64,000 nucleotides of DNA. Origin: Alcaligenes sp. SORT26. Its GTDB lineage: Bacteria > Pseudomonadota > Gammaproteobacteria > Burkholderiales > Burkholderiaceae_B. A program made the position numbers and the translations under genes. The notes under the pieces are model-generated. The model saw only the letters and a program-made list of their open reading frames with translations. It did not search any database and was not told where the DNA came from. The stretch's first letter is position 1. Each line of letters begins with the position of its first letter. Where the stretch lies: the NCBI RefSeq assembly GCF_017377875.1, contig NZ_CP070975.1, positions 3,348,001-3,412,000 on the forward strand, given 5' to 3'. Below, piece after piece: positions 8,171-16,036 of this stretch.

Positions 8171-8931
8171 CAAGCCACCTCGTGTTGGAAAATAAGTTCA
8201 CGGACGGCAGCGGCACAGCGCGTAAATTCCGGCGTGCCCACCAGGGAAAAGTCTCGTTCTCGGGGCAGGTTCACGTCCAGGATTTCGGTAATCTGGCCGG
8301 GGCGCGGCGACATCACCACAATGCGGTGGCCCAGCATGACGGCCTCTGAAATCGAGTGCGTCACAAACACAATGGTTTTGGGGTCTTCGTACCAAAGGCG
8401 CAGCAGCTCCAGCGTCATGGTTTCGCGGGTCAGCGCGTCCAGAGCACCGAAGGGTTCATCCATCAGCACCACTTTGGGGTTGTGGACCAGGGCGCGGCAA
8501 ATGGCCACGCGTTGTTGCATGCCGCCGGATAATTGCTTGGGGTGATGATGCAGAAAATTCCCCAGGCCAGCGGTGGTCAGCAGACGCGTGGCGCGGCTGC
8601 GGGCCTGATCGTCCAGACGACCCATGATGCTCGAAGGCAGGAGGGTGTTGTCCAGAATATTGGCCCAGGGCACCAGGGTCGGGGCCTGGAACACAATGCC
8701 GGTGTCCTGGCGAGGGTGGGCAACGATTTCATCATCAATGCTGACGGTGCCGCTTGTGGGCATCAGCAAGCCTGCAATCAGGCGCAGCAGGGTGGATTTC
8801 CCACAGCCCGACGCGCCGACGATGGCAATGATTTCGTTGTCCTGGATGTCCAGATTGATTTGTTTCAGCGCCTGAGTCTCTCGCTCGGTATTACGACCGT
8901 AGATCAGGTTGACGTCTTGAATGCGTATCAC
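8170..8931 (-). CDS. ABC transporter ATP-binding protein (SsuB/TauB type)
   Basis: 253-aa ABC ATPase. The Walker A (GASGCGKST, residues 39-47), Q-loop (VFQAPTLVPW), signature (LSGGMQQR) and Walker B (VVLMDEPFGALD) motifs are all intact, as is the switch histidine in VFVTHSISEA. It energises the importer whose permease and binding protein are encoded on either side. The VFQ-x4-LVPW variant is typical of the nitrate/sulfonate/taurine/pyrimidine importer class. Confidence 0.92.
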   Translation of the reverse strand: MIRIQDVNLIYGRNTERETQALKQINLDIQDNEIIAIVGASGCGKSTLLRLIAGLLMPTSGTVSIDDEIVAHPRQDTGIVFQAPTLVPWANILDNTLLPSSIMGRLDDQARSRATRLLTTAGLGNFLHHHPKQLSGGMQQRVAICRALVHNPKVVLMDEPFGALDALTRETMTLELLRLWYEDPKTIVFVTHSISEAVMLGHRIVVMSPRPGQITEILDVNLPRERDFSLVGTPEFTRCAAAVRELIFQHEVA

Positions 8932-8997
8932 AATGCGCTCCTAGGCGCGCGCTGACCCGCCTGGGCCAGCCAGTGCGCGCGCGAAAATCAGCTCAGC

Positions 8998-10011
8998 TCA
9001 GGGCTTGGCCGTGCCGTTGGCCTTGACGATGAACTGGGTGTCGTAGGCTTGGTGATAGTCCCAGGATGGGTCCAGGCTCTGCGCTTCTGCAACCGCCTCG
9101 TACGTGGTTTTCATGCGGCCTTCTTCCAGGCTGCCCACTCCGTGCTCGGCGCTGAAATCGGTGTAGATGTAGCCCAGCACGGCGTTCAGATTGCCCATGC
9201 AGTCATCCAGATCGATTTCGGGATTGGCTTTGACATGGGCTTGGCAGGCGGTATCCGGGTCCTTGCGGGCGGCATCCCAGGCTTCGATGGTGGCGTTCAG
9301 GAAGTTCTGCACCATCTGTGGGCGTTCAGCCAGGGTCTTTTCAGTGGCAAAAACGGACAGGGCGTAAATGTTGAAACCCTGGTCGCTAAAGGGCAGCACC
9401 ACGATTTCCTTGCCAAAACGCTTGGCCTGTTTGTTCTGGTAGTAGTAGTTCGTGGCCAGGAAAGGAGCAGCGTCCACTTTGCCGTTGATCAGCAGTGGTG
9501 CCATGGAGGAACCGTCCACGGTTACCCACTGAATCTTGTCAGGATCAGTGTTGGCTTTGCGCGCCACCATGGGGAAGTAAAGTTTGTGGCTGTTGCCGGG
9601 CGAGACGGCAATTTTCTTGCCTTCCAGGCCGGAGAAGTCGGTAATGCCCGAGTCTTTGCGCACAAACAGGGAATGGGCCGAGTGCGAGAAGGTGGAAGCA
9701 ATGGCCTTGATGGGCGTCTGGCTGTTCTGGCGCGAGGTCAGAATGGCGGAAATATCGGCCAGGCCAATATCGGCTGCGCCACCGGCTACTTTCAGAACCG
9801 TATCGCCTGAACCAGTACCGCGGGTGATCTTCAGGTCTATGCCGTTTTTCTCGTAAATTCCGTTGGCAATGCCCGAGTAATACGGGGCATAGTCGCCGGT
9901 GGGGATGAAGTCCAGCATCAGATGAACTTTGTCAGCGGCATGGGCGGTGGGCGCAGCGGCGGCCAGTCCCAAGCCCAGCACCGCAAGGGTGCGTGCAAGC
10001 AGGGTTTGCAT
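8998..10011 (-). CDS. ABC transporter substrate-binding protein, NMT1/THI5-like
   Basis: 337-aa periplasmic binding protein with a clear signal peptide (hydrophobic core LAVLGLGLAAAAP, cleavage likely after AHA near residue 25). The mature start, with DFIPTGDYAPYY, resembles the NMT1/THI5-like domain of binding proteins for hydroxymethylpyrimidine, riboflavin and related ring compounds. A GTGSGDT loop follows. It is the first gene of the minus-strand importer/amidohydrolase operon and is transcribed divergently from the LysR gene. The 45-bp element at 10115-10159 lies 104 bp upstream. The ligand is probably a small N-heterocycle, which is inference from family and context. Confidence 0.87.
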   Translation of the reverse strand: MQTLLARTLAVLGLGLAAAAPTAHAADKVHLMLDFIPTGDYAPYYSGIANGIYEKNGIDLKITRGTGSGDTVLKVAGGAADIGLADISAILTSRQNSQTPIKAIASTFSHSAHSLFVRKDSGITDFSGLEGKKIAVSPGNSHKLYFPMVARKANTDPDKIQWVTVDGSSMAPLLINGKVDAAPFLATNYYYQNKQAKRFGKEIVVLPFSDQGFNIYALSVFATEKTLAERPQMVQNFLNATIEAWDAARKDPDTACQAHVKANPEIDLDDCMGNLNAVLGYIYTDFSAEHGVGSLEEGRMKTTYEAVAEAQSLDPSWDYHQAYDTQFIVKANGTAKP

Positions 10012-10114
10012 GATTTTGTCTCCGTGTCGTAGTTATGAAGCCGCTCTGTAAGCCCGTTGCGATCAAGGCGCGCCGGGATGGCAGCTTGAAAAAATTGAAA
10101 CATAGGCAAATCAA

Positions 10115-10159
10115 AATGTCTTATGCTTATTTGTGCTCGAAACATAAGGCTACGTTAAG
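10115..10159 (+). promoter_or_regulatory. 45-bp LysR-type regulatory element, copy B (divergent promoter)
   Basis: Second copy of the element, lying in the 150-bp divergent region between the binding-protein gene (start 10011) and the lysR gene (start 10162). It keeps all 26 invariant positions and has the longest palindromic arms, CTTATG and CATAAG. Its ATGTC end faces the importer operon at 104 bp and its other end stops two bases before the regulator's start codon. This fits activation of the operon with simultaneous autorepression, the classical LysR arrangement. Confidence 0.8.
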
Positions 10160-10161
10160 GG

Positions 10162-11070
10162 ATGCTGCTCAATCTTCGTCAAATCGAGGTTTTCCGCGCG
10201 ATCATGCTGACCGGTTCCATCAGCAAGGCGGCGCAATTGCTGAACGTGTCGCAACCGGCCATCAGCCGCCTTCTGTCCTATACCGAATCGCGTATTGGTC
10301 TGGTGCTGTTCGAGCGCATCAAGGGGCGTCTGTACCCCACGCCGGAGGCGCGTCGGCTCTATCAGGAAGTGGAGCAAGTCCATAACAGTGTGCAGCGGGT
10401 AAACGAGGTGGCCACCGACCTGATCGAGAAGCGCCACGGCAGCTTGCACATTGCCGTCAGCCCCAGCCTGGGGCAAACCTTGATCCCCATGGCCGTCACG
10501 CGTTTTCGCAAAGCATTTCCGGATGTGAAGGTATATGTGCGTACCCTGATTTCCAGTGATCTGGTTCAGGCTTTGGTCACCCAACAGGCCGAAGTGGGCG
10601 TGGCCATTGTGCCGCTGACGCATCCCAGCCTGCATGCCCAATCCATCTACGAAAACCATCTGGTGGCGGTGTTGCCAGCCAGTCATCCCCTGGCTGACAA
10701 GCAGGAGCTGGATGCCAGCGATCTGGAAGGGCTGGACCTGATTGGTTATGGCAATGACACCCCTTATGGGCAGATGGTGCAGCAGTTATTTGGTAACCGT
10801 CCGGGTGTGCCGCAACTGGCGGTGGAAGTGCGTTTGACGCACATTGCCTGTGCCATGGTGCAGGCCGGAGCAGGCATTGCGATTGTGGATGAGCTGGCCG
10901 TAGCAGGCCGGGTCTGGCCCGATGTGGTGGTACGCCCGATTAATCCCCGCACCACCATGCCTTTGCACATGCTGCATTCCAATGTGGTGCCGGTTTCGCA
11001 GTTGGCCCATGACTTCATGGAAGTGGTGATCTCCACGGCGTCCCGAGGTATGCGGGCAGGCTGGGCCTGA
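10162..11070 (+). CDS. LysR family transcriptional regulator of the heterocycle/ureide regulon
   Basis: 302-aa LysR-type regulator. The N-terminal winged HTH is clear (residues 3-60, with SISKAAQLLNVSQPAISRLL), followed by the periplasmic-binding-like effector domain (about residues 90-295). It is divergent from the NMT1-type importer operon and immediately next to element copy B. Two further copies precede the hydantoinase operon and the amino-acid-type importer operon that starts 253 bp downstream. Members of this family usually activate catabolic genes in response to a pathway intermediate and repress themselves. The inducer is unknown. Confidence 0.9.
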   Translation: MLLNLRQIEVFRAIMLTGSISKAAQLLNVSQPAISRLLSYTESRIGLVLFERIKGRLYPTPEARRLYQEVEQVHNSVQRVNEVATDLIEKRHGSLHIAVSPSLGQTLIPMAVTRFRKAFPDVKVYVRTLISSDLVQALVTQQAEVGVAIVPLTHPSLHAQSIYENHLVAVLPASHPLADKQELDASDLEGLDLIGYGNDTPYGQMVQQLFGNRPGVPQLAVEVRLTHIACAMVQAGAGIAIVDELAVAGRVWPDVVVRPINPRTTMPLHMLHSNVVPVSQLAHDFMEVVISTASRGMRAGWA

Positions 11071-11322
11071 GTTGATCACCCATCAGTAAACCGTTCCTCG
11101 CTTTGCGTCTTGCCTGGCTGCCTCTCCAAGGGGGGACTTACCCTTAGAGGAGCCTGGGCGGGAAAACACGCTGCGTCCGTGAAGTCCGCCGTGTACAGGG
11201 AACACGAGTATTTGCTTAACGCTGTGTTATGAAGAGTTAATAAAAAAGCATATGACATCAAGGTTTTGCCACCCCTAGAATTAAAAGCACTACAAACTAG
11301 AAAATGATGGCAAGGAGACCTT
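11071..11322. promoter_or_regulatory. Intergenic promoter region of the amino-acid-type importer operon
   Basis: 252-bp gap between the LysR gene and the binding-protein gene. It contains element copy C (11215-11259) and an AT-rich stretch from about 11231 to 11300. A strong ribosome site AAGGAG (11312-11317) precedes the ATG at 11323. No small gene or RNA was recognised. Confidence 0.5.
11215..11259 (-). promoter_or_regulatory. 45-bp LysR-type regulatory element, copy C
   Basis: Third copy, on the opposite strand to copies A and B. It aligns over all 45 positions without a gap and keeps the blocks ATGTC, TATGC, CATAA and GTTAAG. Its ATGTC end is 64 bp upstream of the start codon at 11323. 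The orientation relative to the downstream gene is therefore the same as for copies A and B, which argues that all three work in the same way. Confidence 0.72.
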
Positions 11323-12297
11323 ATGCAAGGCGTAAACACTATCGCCGCGTTGGCTGCGGCTGTTTCTCGCAAACACAGCGTTGCCCTTCTGGGACATGCC
11401 CGTTTGGGACGTGCCCGTCTGGGACATACCCGTTTGGGGCATAAAGCTGGCTTGATGCTGGCTGCCGTGGCCGCTGGCCTGGCCTTGAGCCTGCCAGCAC
11501 ATGCTGACAATCCCAATCAGGGCAAGAAGTTCAAAGTAGCTGCTGATGTGGGCCTGGTGCCGTTTTTCATGCGTGGTACCGATGGCAAGATGGATGGTTT
11601 TTCCAACGACCTGACTCAGGAAGTGGCCCAGCGCATGGGCTATGACGGTGCCGAGGTCATCGACACCCCGTTTTCTGCTATTTTTGCGGGCCTGTTTTCC
11701 AGCCGCTACGACATGGTGGCCGCGCCCACCAACACGACGCTGGAACGCGCTCAGCAAATGTTGTTTGCCGAGCCTTATATGGCAGGCGGCCTGAGCTTTC
11801 TGGCTAAAAAAGGCGCTACCGTCAATTCGCTGGAAGACCTGAAAGGCAAGACCATTGCCGTCAATAACGGCAGTTTCTCGGACCGCTGGTTGCAAGATAA
11901 CCAGGAAAAATACGGCTACAAGATCCAGCGTTTCAACAAGAACACGGATGCCGTGCAGGCGGTGGCCATTGGCCGTGCCTTTGCCAATATGTCCGAAACT
12001 CCCTTGGCGCGTTATATCGCCACCCAAACCCCCGCACTGGCTCCGGTCTATGACATGACCACCGAGGCCAACTACGCCTTTGCCTTCCGCAAGGACGACA
12101 CGGCCTTGCGCAACCGCGTGGATGAAGTGCTGGAATGCATGAAGCAGGACGGCTCCCTGTCCAAGCTGCATGTGAAGTGGTTTGGTACGGAACCCAATGC
12201 TGGTACAGCCATGACGGTGATTTTCCCCGGCTACGGCGTGCCTGATTTCCCTGGCTACGAGCCCACCGAGCACACTCCCGACTGCTCCCGTCCGTAA
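11323..12297 (+). CDS. Amino-acid-type ABC transporter substrate-binding protein with repeat-containing leader
   Basis: 324-aa periplasmic solute-binding protein of family 3 (polar amino acid type), with the expected lobes and motifs (FSNDLTQEVAQRMG, SLEDLKGKTIAVNNGS). The start is fixed by AAGGAG six bases before the ATG. The leader is unusual: between residues 23 and 42 it carries imperfect five-residue repeats (LGHAR, LGRAR, LGHTR, LGHK) from a 15-bp DNA repeat, before a normal signal-peptide core ending in ALSLPAHA near residue 61. The n-region is thus about 40 residues long and strongly basic. The gene heads an operon with an ATPase, two permeases and a DapA-like protein. Confidence 0.88.
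   Translation: MQGVNTIAALAAAVSRKHSVALLGHARLGRARLGHTRLGHKAGLMLAAVAAGLALSLPAHADNPNQGKKFKVAADVGLVPFFMRGTDGKMDGFSNDLTQEVAQRMGYDGAEVIDTPFSAIFAGLFSSRYDMVAAPTNTTLERAQQMLFAEPYMAGGLSFLAKKGATVNSLEDLKGKTIAVNNGSFSDRWLQDNQEKYGYKIQRFNKNTDAVQAVAIGRAFANMSETPLARYIATQTPALAPVYDMTTEANYAFAFRKDDTALRNRVDEVLECMKQDGSLSKLHVKWFGTEPNAGTAMTVIFPGYGVPDFPGYEPTEHTPDCSRP
11389..11448 (+). repeat. 15-bp tandem repeat inside a signal-peptide coding region
   Basis: Three full copies of a 15-bp unit (consensus yTGGGACATGCCCGT) and a diverged fourth lie in frame within the leader of the binding-protein gene. Changes in copy number would lengthen or shorten the basic n-region by five residues without a frameshift. Confidence 0.8.
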
Positions 12298-12349
12298 AAG
12301 CGCCATCGCGCTGTTTCTCTAGCTATATGGCCCTGCAGGGGCCGGTCCC

Positions 12350-12370
12350 CGCCTGCCCGACTGGCAGGCG
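12350..12370 (+). promoter_or_regulatory. Intercistronic stem-loop between binding-protein and ATPase genes
   Basis: A perfect 8-bp GC-rich stem (12350-12357 with 12363-12370, loop of five) lies just before the ATPase ribosome site AAGGAG (12374-12379). There is no T-tract. Such hairpins after binding-protein genes commonly protect the upstream mRNA and lower expression of the membrane components; that role here is inference. Confidence 0.5.
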
Positions 12371-12384
12371 GACAAGGAGCGACC

Positions 12385-13116
12385 ATGAGTGAAATTGTCC
12401 GCATCCAGGGCTTGCGCAAGTCGTTTGGGCAAGCCGAAATTCTTAAAGGCATAGACCTGAGCGTCAACACTGGCGAAGTCGTGGTGATGATTGGCGGTTC
12501 GGGATCAGGCAAAAGTACCTGCCTGCGCTGCATCAACCGCCTGGAAACCCCCACCAGCGGCACGATTGTGGTGGCAGGCAGTGATGTGACCTGTCCGCGC
12601 ACCGACCTGAATCAGGTACGTCAAAACATCGGCATGGTGTTTCAAGGCATACACCTGTACCCGCACATGACGGCGCTGGGCAATGTGATGCTGGCGCTGC
12701 GCAAGGTAAAGAAAGTGCCCAAGGCGCAGGCCGAAGAACTGGCTCGCCATCATCTGGAACAAGTGGGCCTGGCCCAGCGTATCGAGCACTATCCCAGCCA
12801 GTTATCCGGTGGTCAGCAGCAGCGTGTGGGCATTGCCCGCGCTTTGGCGCTGGAACCCAAAGTCATGCTGTTTGATGAGCCGACCTCGGGCCTGGACCCG
12901 GAGCTGGTGGGTGAAGTGCTGAGTGTTATGAAACGCACCCGCGATGCGGGCATGACCATGGTGATTGTCACGCATGAAATGCAGTTTGCCCGCGAAGTAG
13001 GGGACCGCATTGTGTTCATGGACCAGGGCGTGATTCTGGATCAAGGCAGTCCCGAGGAAATTCTGAGCAAGCCGCGTCACAAGCGTATTCAGGATTTTCT
13101 GAGCCGCATGCACTGA
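12385..13116 (+). CDS. Polar amino acid ABC transporter ATP-binding protein (GlnQ type)
   Basis: 243-aa ABC ATPase of the GlnQ/HisP group. Walker A is GGSGSGKST (residues 36-44), the signature LSGGQQQR, Walker [14 protein letters not shown], and the switch histidine lies in [10 protein letters not shown]. The Q-loop region reads [14 protein letters not shown], slightly different from the usual VFQQFNLFPHMTVL. It sits between its binding protein and its two permeases; the permease gene begins nine bases after its stop codon. Confidence 0.93.
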   Translation: MSEIVRIQGLRKSFGQAEILKGIDLSVNTGEVVVMIGGSGSGKSTCLRCINRLETPTSGTIVVAGSDVTCPRTDLNQVRQNIGMVFQGIHLYPHMTALGNVMLALRKVKKVPKAQAEELARHHLEQVGLAQRIEHYPSQLSGGQQQRVGIARALALEPKVMLFDEPTSGLDPELVGEVLSVMKRTRDAGMTMVIVTHEMQFAREVGDRIVFMDQGVILDQGSPEEILSKPRHKRIQDFLSRMH

Positions 13117-13124
13117 GGCCGGCC

Positions 13125-13796
13125 ATGGATCAGATTCTCTATTACTTCTTTAACTGGACGCTGATCAGCCCCCATCTGCCCGAGATCATGCAGGGCTTTT
13201 GGGTCACGCTGCAAATGGCCGTGATGACCGTGGTTCTGGGTACTGTCCTGGGCCTGGCGCTGGCCGTGTTGCGCTGCTATGGCTGGCGTCCCGTGAATAT
13301 TCTGATGACGCTGTATGTGGACGTATTCCGTGCGATTCCGCAGTTGGTCATTATTGTGCTGGTCTTTTTCGCCTTGCCCTCGGTGGGCATTGTGATCGAA
13401 CCGGTCCCGGCTACTGTGCTGGCCTTGAGTCTTGTGCTGTCCGCTTTTGCCGAAGAGATTTTCTGGTCGGGTATTGCTTCAGTGCCTACGGGGCAGTGGG
13501 AAGCAGGCCGCTCGACCGGCATGGGATTCAGCCAGACGCTGTTTGCCATCATTCTGCCGCAAGCCGTGCGACTGGCGATTCCACCGCTAACCAATCGCGC
13601 CATCGGCATTACCAAAGGCACCACGCTGGGCTCAGTCATTGCTGTGCCCGAGCTGCTTAATGTGTCCAGCAACATCCAGTCCAACATCGCCAACCCTACG
13701 GCTTTTACGGCGGGGGCCATTTTGTTCTGCCTGATTTTCTTCCCCTTCGTTTACCTGACACGGGTACTCGAACGGCGCTATGCGATCAAGTCGTAG
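13125..13796 (+). CDS. Polar amino acid ABC transporter permease 1
   Basis: 223-aa inner-membrane permease of the HisM/HisQ/GlnP type with about five membrane segments. The ATPase-docking loop reads GQWEAGRSTGM (near residue 125). It most likely pairs with the next gene product as a heterodimeric channel. A weakly purine-rich ribosome site (GAGGCC) precedes the ATG at 13125. Confidence 0.92.
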   Translation: MDQILYYFFNWTLISPHLPEIMQGFWVTLQMAVMTVVLGTVLGLALAVLRCYGWRPVNILMTLYVDVFRAIPQLVIIVLVFFALPSVGIVIEPVPATVLALSLVLSAFAEEIFWSGIASVPTGQWEAGRSTGMGFSQTLFAIILPQAVRLAIPPLTNRAIGITKGTTLGSVIAVPELLNVSSNIQSNIANPTAFTAGAILFCLIFFPFVYLTRVLERRYAIKS

Positions 13797-13808
13797 GAGA
13801 TATGCACT

Positions 13809-14477
13809 ATGGAACTGATCGATACCTTTTTGAACCCCAAAATCATTGCCGCTAGCTGGCCGCTGCTGTTACAGGGCTTGTGGCTGACGGTGAAGCTCTC
13901 TGTAATCATCGTGCCGCTGGCGGCCTTGCTGGGTCTGGTGATTGCCTGCTTGCACTATCAAAAGCATCGCTGGCTGAACCGCCTGATTCTGCTGTACGTG
14001 GATTTCTTTCGCGCTTTCCCGCCTTTGGTGCTGCTGATCTTCATTTATTACGGTTTGCCCTTTCTGGGCGTGCCCCTGAATGAGTTTTCGGCCACGGTGC
14101 TGGCCTTGGTCCTGAACAGCAGTGGCTACTTTGCGGAGATTTTCCGCGCAGGGCTGGAGTCGGTGTCGCCCGGCCAGAACGAGGCGGCCCGCTCTACGGG
14201 TTTGAGCGCCCGTCAGGCCATGACCTACGTGGTCGTGCCCCAGGGCGTACGCAATGTGATTCCGGATCTGGCCAGCAACACGCTGGAGGCCATCAAGCAG
14301 ACCTCGATTGCGTCCGCTGTGGCCTTGCCCGAGTTGCTGCGTTCGGCCCAGATCGTGCAGGGTGAGACCTATAGCCAGACACCACTGGTCGCTGCTGCGC
14401 TGATTTACTTCCTTCTTCTGTGGCCCTTGGTACGTGCGATCTCGCGTATGCAAAAGCCGTTTGTTATTCCTCGTTGA
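13809..14477 (+). CDS. Polar amino acid ABC transporter permease 2
   Basis: 222-aa permease homologous to the preceding one, with the docking loop GQNEAARSTGLSARQAM and about five membrane segments. It lies 12 bp after permease 1, with an AGGAG ribosome site across the gap. The two proteins probably form the heterodimeric channel of the importer whose binding protein is encoded at 11323. Confidence 0.92.
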   Translation: MELIDTFLNPKIIAASWPLLLQGLWLTVKLSVIIVPLAALLGLVIACLHYQKHRWLNRLILLYVDFFRAFPPLVLLIFIYYGLPFLGVPLNEFSATVLALVLNSSGYFAEIFRAGLESVSPGQNEAARSTGLSARQAMTYVVVPQGVRNVIPDLASNTLEAIKQTSIASAVALPELLRSAQIVQGETYSQTPLVAAALIYFLLLWPLVRAISRMQKPFVIPR

Positions 14478-14491
14478 GCCTAAGCGTAATT

Positions 14492-15397
14492 ATGAAAAAT
14501 AAAGGTGTCTTTTCCATTTGCCCCACCCCCTTCAAACCGGGTGGTGAGCTGGATTTGCAAAGCCTGGTCAGCCTAGTGAATTTCCAGCTTGAAGCCGGTA
14601 TTCACGGACTGGCAATCTTGGGGGTGATGGGCGAGCTGCATAAGCTCAGCACCTTCGAGCGTCGTCGTGTCATTGAAACTGTGGTGGCAGCAGTGCGGGG
14701 CGCGGTGCCAGTCTGGGTGGGCGTGCGTGCTTTGGGCACAGCCGCCGCAGTGGAACAGGCTCGTAGTGCCGAGGATCTGGGCGCCGATGCGATTTTTGTC
14801 GCTCCCCTGGCCGGCGCAGACGACGAGATGCAGGTGTCCTATTACCGCCAGATCGTGCAGGCTATCCGCCTCCCTGTGGTCATTCACGACTTCCCGGAAT
14901 TGTTTGCGGCTCGCATCAGTCCAGCCTTGGCTGTGCGTCTGAAAGCGGAGGCGGGCGTGTCTATCCTGAACTCCGAAGATCCCCCAGTAGGTCAAAAAAT
15001 TACCGCTGTGCGGGGCTTGTCGGGCGATGCCTTCCCTATCTTGAGTGGCCTGGGCGGCATGCATTTTCTGGAGGAACTGCAACGGGGGGCAGATGGTGTG
15101 GTTACCGGCTTTTCCTTCCCGGAAATTCTGTTGAAAGTGTATGAGCTGCATCGCCAGGGCGATCAAGAAGAAGCCGCCCGTGTCTTTGACCGTTATTGCT
15201 CGCTGATTCGCTACGAATTCCAGCCCTTGGTGGCGCTGGCGTTGCGCAAATATTCCTATATGCGCCGTGGCATCATCGCCTGCGACGCCACCCGCGACCC
15301 GGCTACCGCGCTGGATCACATCAGCCGTGACGAGTTCGAGGCCGTGGTGCGCCGTGTGGGTCTGGACTTGTCCGCCAAGGGTGTGCAAACCGTTTAA
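14492..15397 (+). CDS. DapA/NAL superfamily protein lacking the Schiff-base lysine
   Basis: 301-aa protein of the dihydrodipicolinate synthase / N-acetylneuraminate lyase superfamily, last gene of the importer operon. ATG at 14492 gives the canonical N-terminus (GVFSICPTPFKPGGELD); longer starts fall inside the permease gene. The (beta/alpha)8 barrel looks intact, but two catalytic positions differ by eye alignment. The Tyr133 equivalent is His132 (VIHDFPEL), and the Schiff-base lysine of the L-K-x-E-D-P-P type motif is Asn160 (ILNSEDPP). It may be non-aldolase, a regulatory or binding protein, or an enzyme with changed chemistry. Fold confidence is high; activity is unknown. Confidence 0.85.
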   Translation: MKNKGVFSICPTPFKPGGELDLQSLVSLVNFQLEAGIHGLAILGVMGELHKLSTFERRRVIETVVAAVRGAVPVWVGVRALGTAAAVEQARSAEDLGADAIFVAPLAGADDEMQVSYYRQIVQAIRLPVVIHDFPELFAARISPALAVRLKAEAGVSILNSEDPPVGQKITAVRGLSGDAFPILSGLGGMHFLEELQRGADGVVTGFSFPEILLKVYELHRQGDQEEAARVFDRYCSLIRYEFQPLVALALRKYSYMRRGIIACDATRDPATALDHISRDEFEAVVRRVGLDLSAKGVQTV

Positions 15398-15440
15398 ACC
15401 TTGCTGTTCTTGAGTAATTGCTGCATTTGTTGGATTTGCC

Positions 15441-15483
15441 GGATAAACACCGAGAGGATTCTCGATGTTTATCCATTTTTTTT
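15441..15483 (+). terminator. Rho-independent terminator of the importer / DapA-like operon
   Basis: A 14-bp stem with one mismatch (15441-15454 with 15461-15474, six-base loop) is followed by A and eight T residues. It lies 44 bases after the stop of the DapA-like gene and is a textbook terminator. Confidence 0.9.
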
Positions 15484-15490
15484 GCTTGCG

Positions 15491-15511
15491 CTTCTTCTTC
15501 TTCTTCTTCTT
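15491..15511 (+). repeat. (CTT)7 microsatellite
   Basis: Seven perfect CTT triplets lie just downstream of the terminator, outside any supported gene. Confidence 0.9.
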
Positions 15512-15614
15512 TGGCCCTTGTAGAGCGGAGCTGTGTCCGAAGCAGGAGGCTGGCGAGATAAGGAAACAAGAAGCGCAAAAGTGGCTGCATGTTTAGATAG
15601 TGCCTCGTGAAAAC

Positions 15615-15845
15615 GCCGGTCTAGGCCGGGGGGCCGTCCTCCGGGCTTGGCTCCTTGCCGGTGCTGCGCACCGGTACCCTGGGCTTGCTATTCGGGCGCG
15701 TCCTGAACTCGCGAAAGTACCTTGTCCCCCGGACAAGGCACAAGCATTTCGCTCAAACAACAGGACGCTTGAACCCCGAATAGCAAGCCCGCCTGCGGCA
15801 AGAAGCCTGAATCGCCCAGAGGACGGCCCCCCGGCCCAGACCGGC
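15615..15845. repeat. 231-bp long hairpin element, copy 1
   Basis: The two halves of this region are nearly complementary. The outer stem pairs 15615-15641 with 15819-15845 (26 of 27 pairs). A middle stem pairs 15681-15696 with 15775-15790 (16 perfect pairs). The apex is an 8-bp stem, 15720-15727 with 15731-15738, closing a CCC loop. A side hairpin CCGGTGC-TGC-GCACCGG (15658-15674) interrupts the left arm only. A second copy with the same parts, but different stem sequences, is at 30993-31221. It could be a structured RNA, a DNA cruciform or a mobile palindromic element; the strand is not known. Confidence 0.8.
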
Positions 15846-16036
15846 TCACAATGACTATAAATATGAGTCCTTCCTCCTTCTGGGGCCTGGCGGTATCTGG
15901 CTCTTTCGGCTGAAAAGCTCTTGACCAGGAGTTGGCCTCTAGCCTGCCTGGGTGTTGCCTGGGTGTTGCCAGGGTTTTTGAAGTGGCTAGAGTCGCGCAG
16001 TATGATCAAACATTCTGCCCTCGGATTTGGACTGCC

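Larger units (their letters stand above)
15398..16036. other. 639-bp gene-free region with terminator, microsatellite and long hairpin
   Basis: Apart from the terminator, the CTT repeat and the 231-bp hairpin listed separately, I see no credible gene. Short open frames across the hairpin are by-products of its GC-rich palindromic sequence. A small direct repeat (GCCTGGGTGTT twice, about 15951-15972) lies in the spacer upstream of the ogt-type gene. Confidence 0.6.

Noticed and set aside
15593-16009. Open frames across hairpin copy 1 on both strands
   Set aside because: The sequence is explained by the long inverted repeat. Neither frame has a ribosome site or conserved motif.
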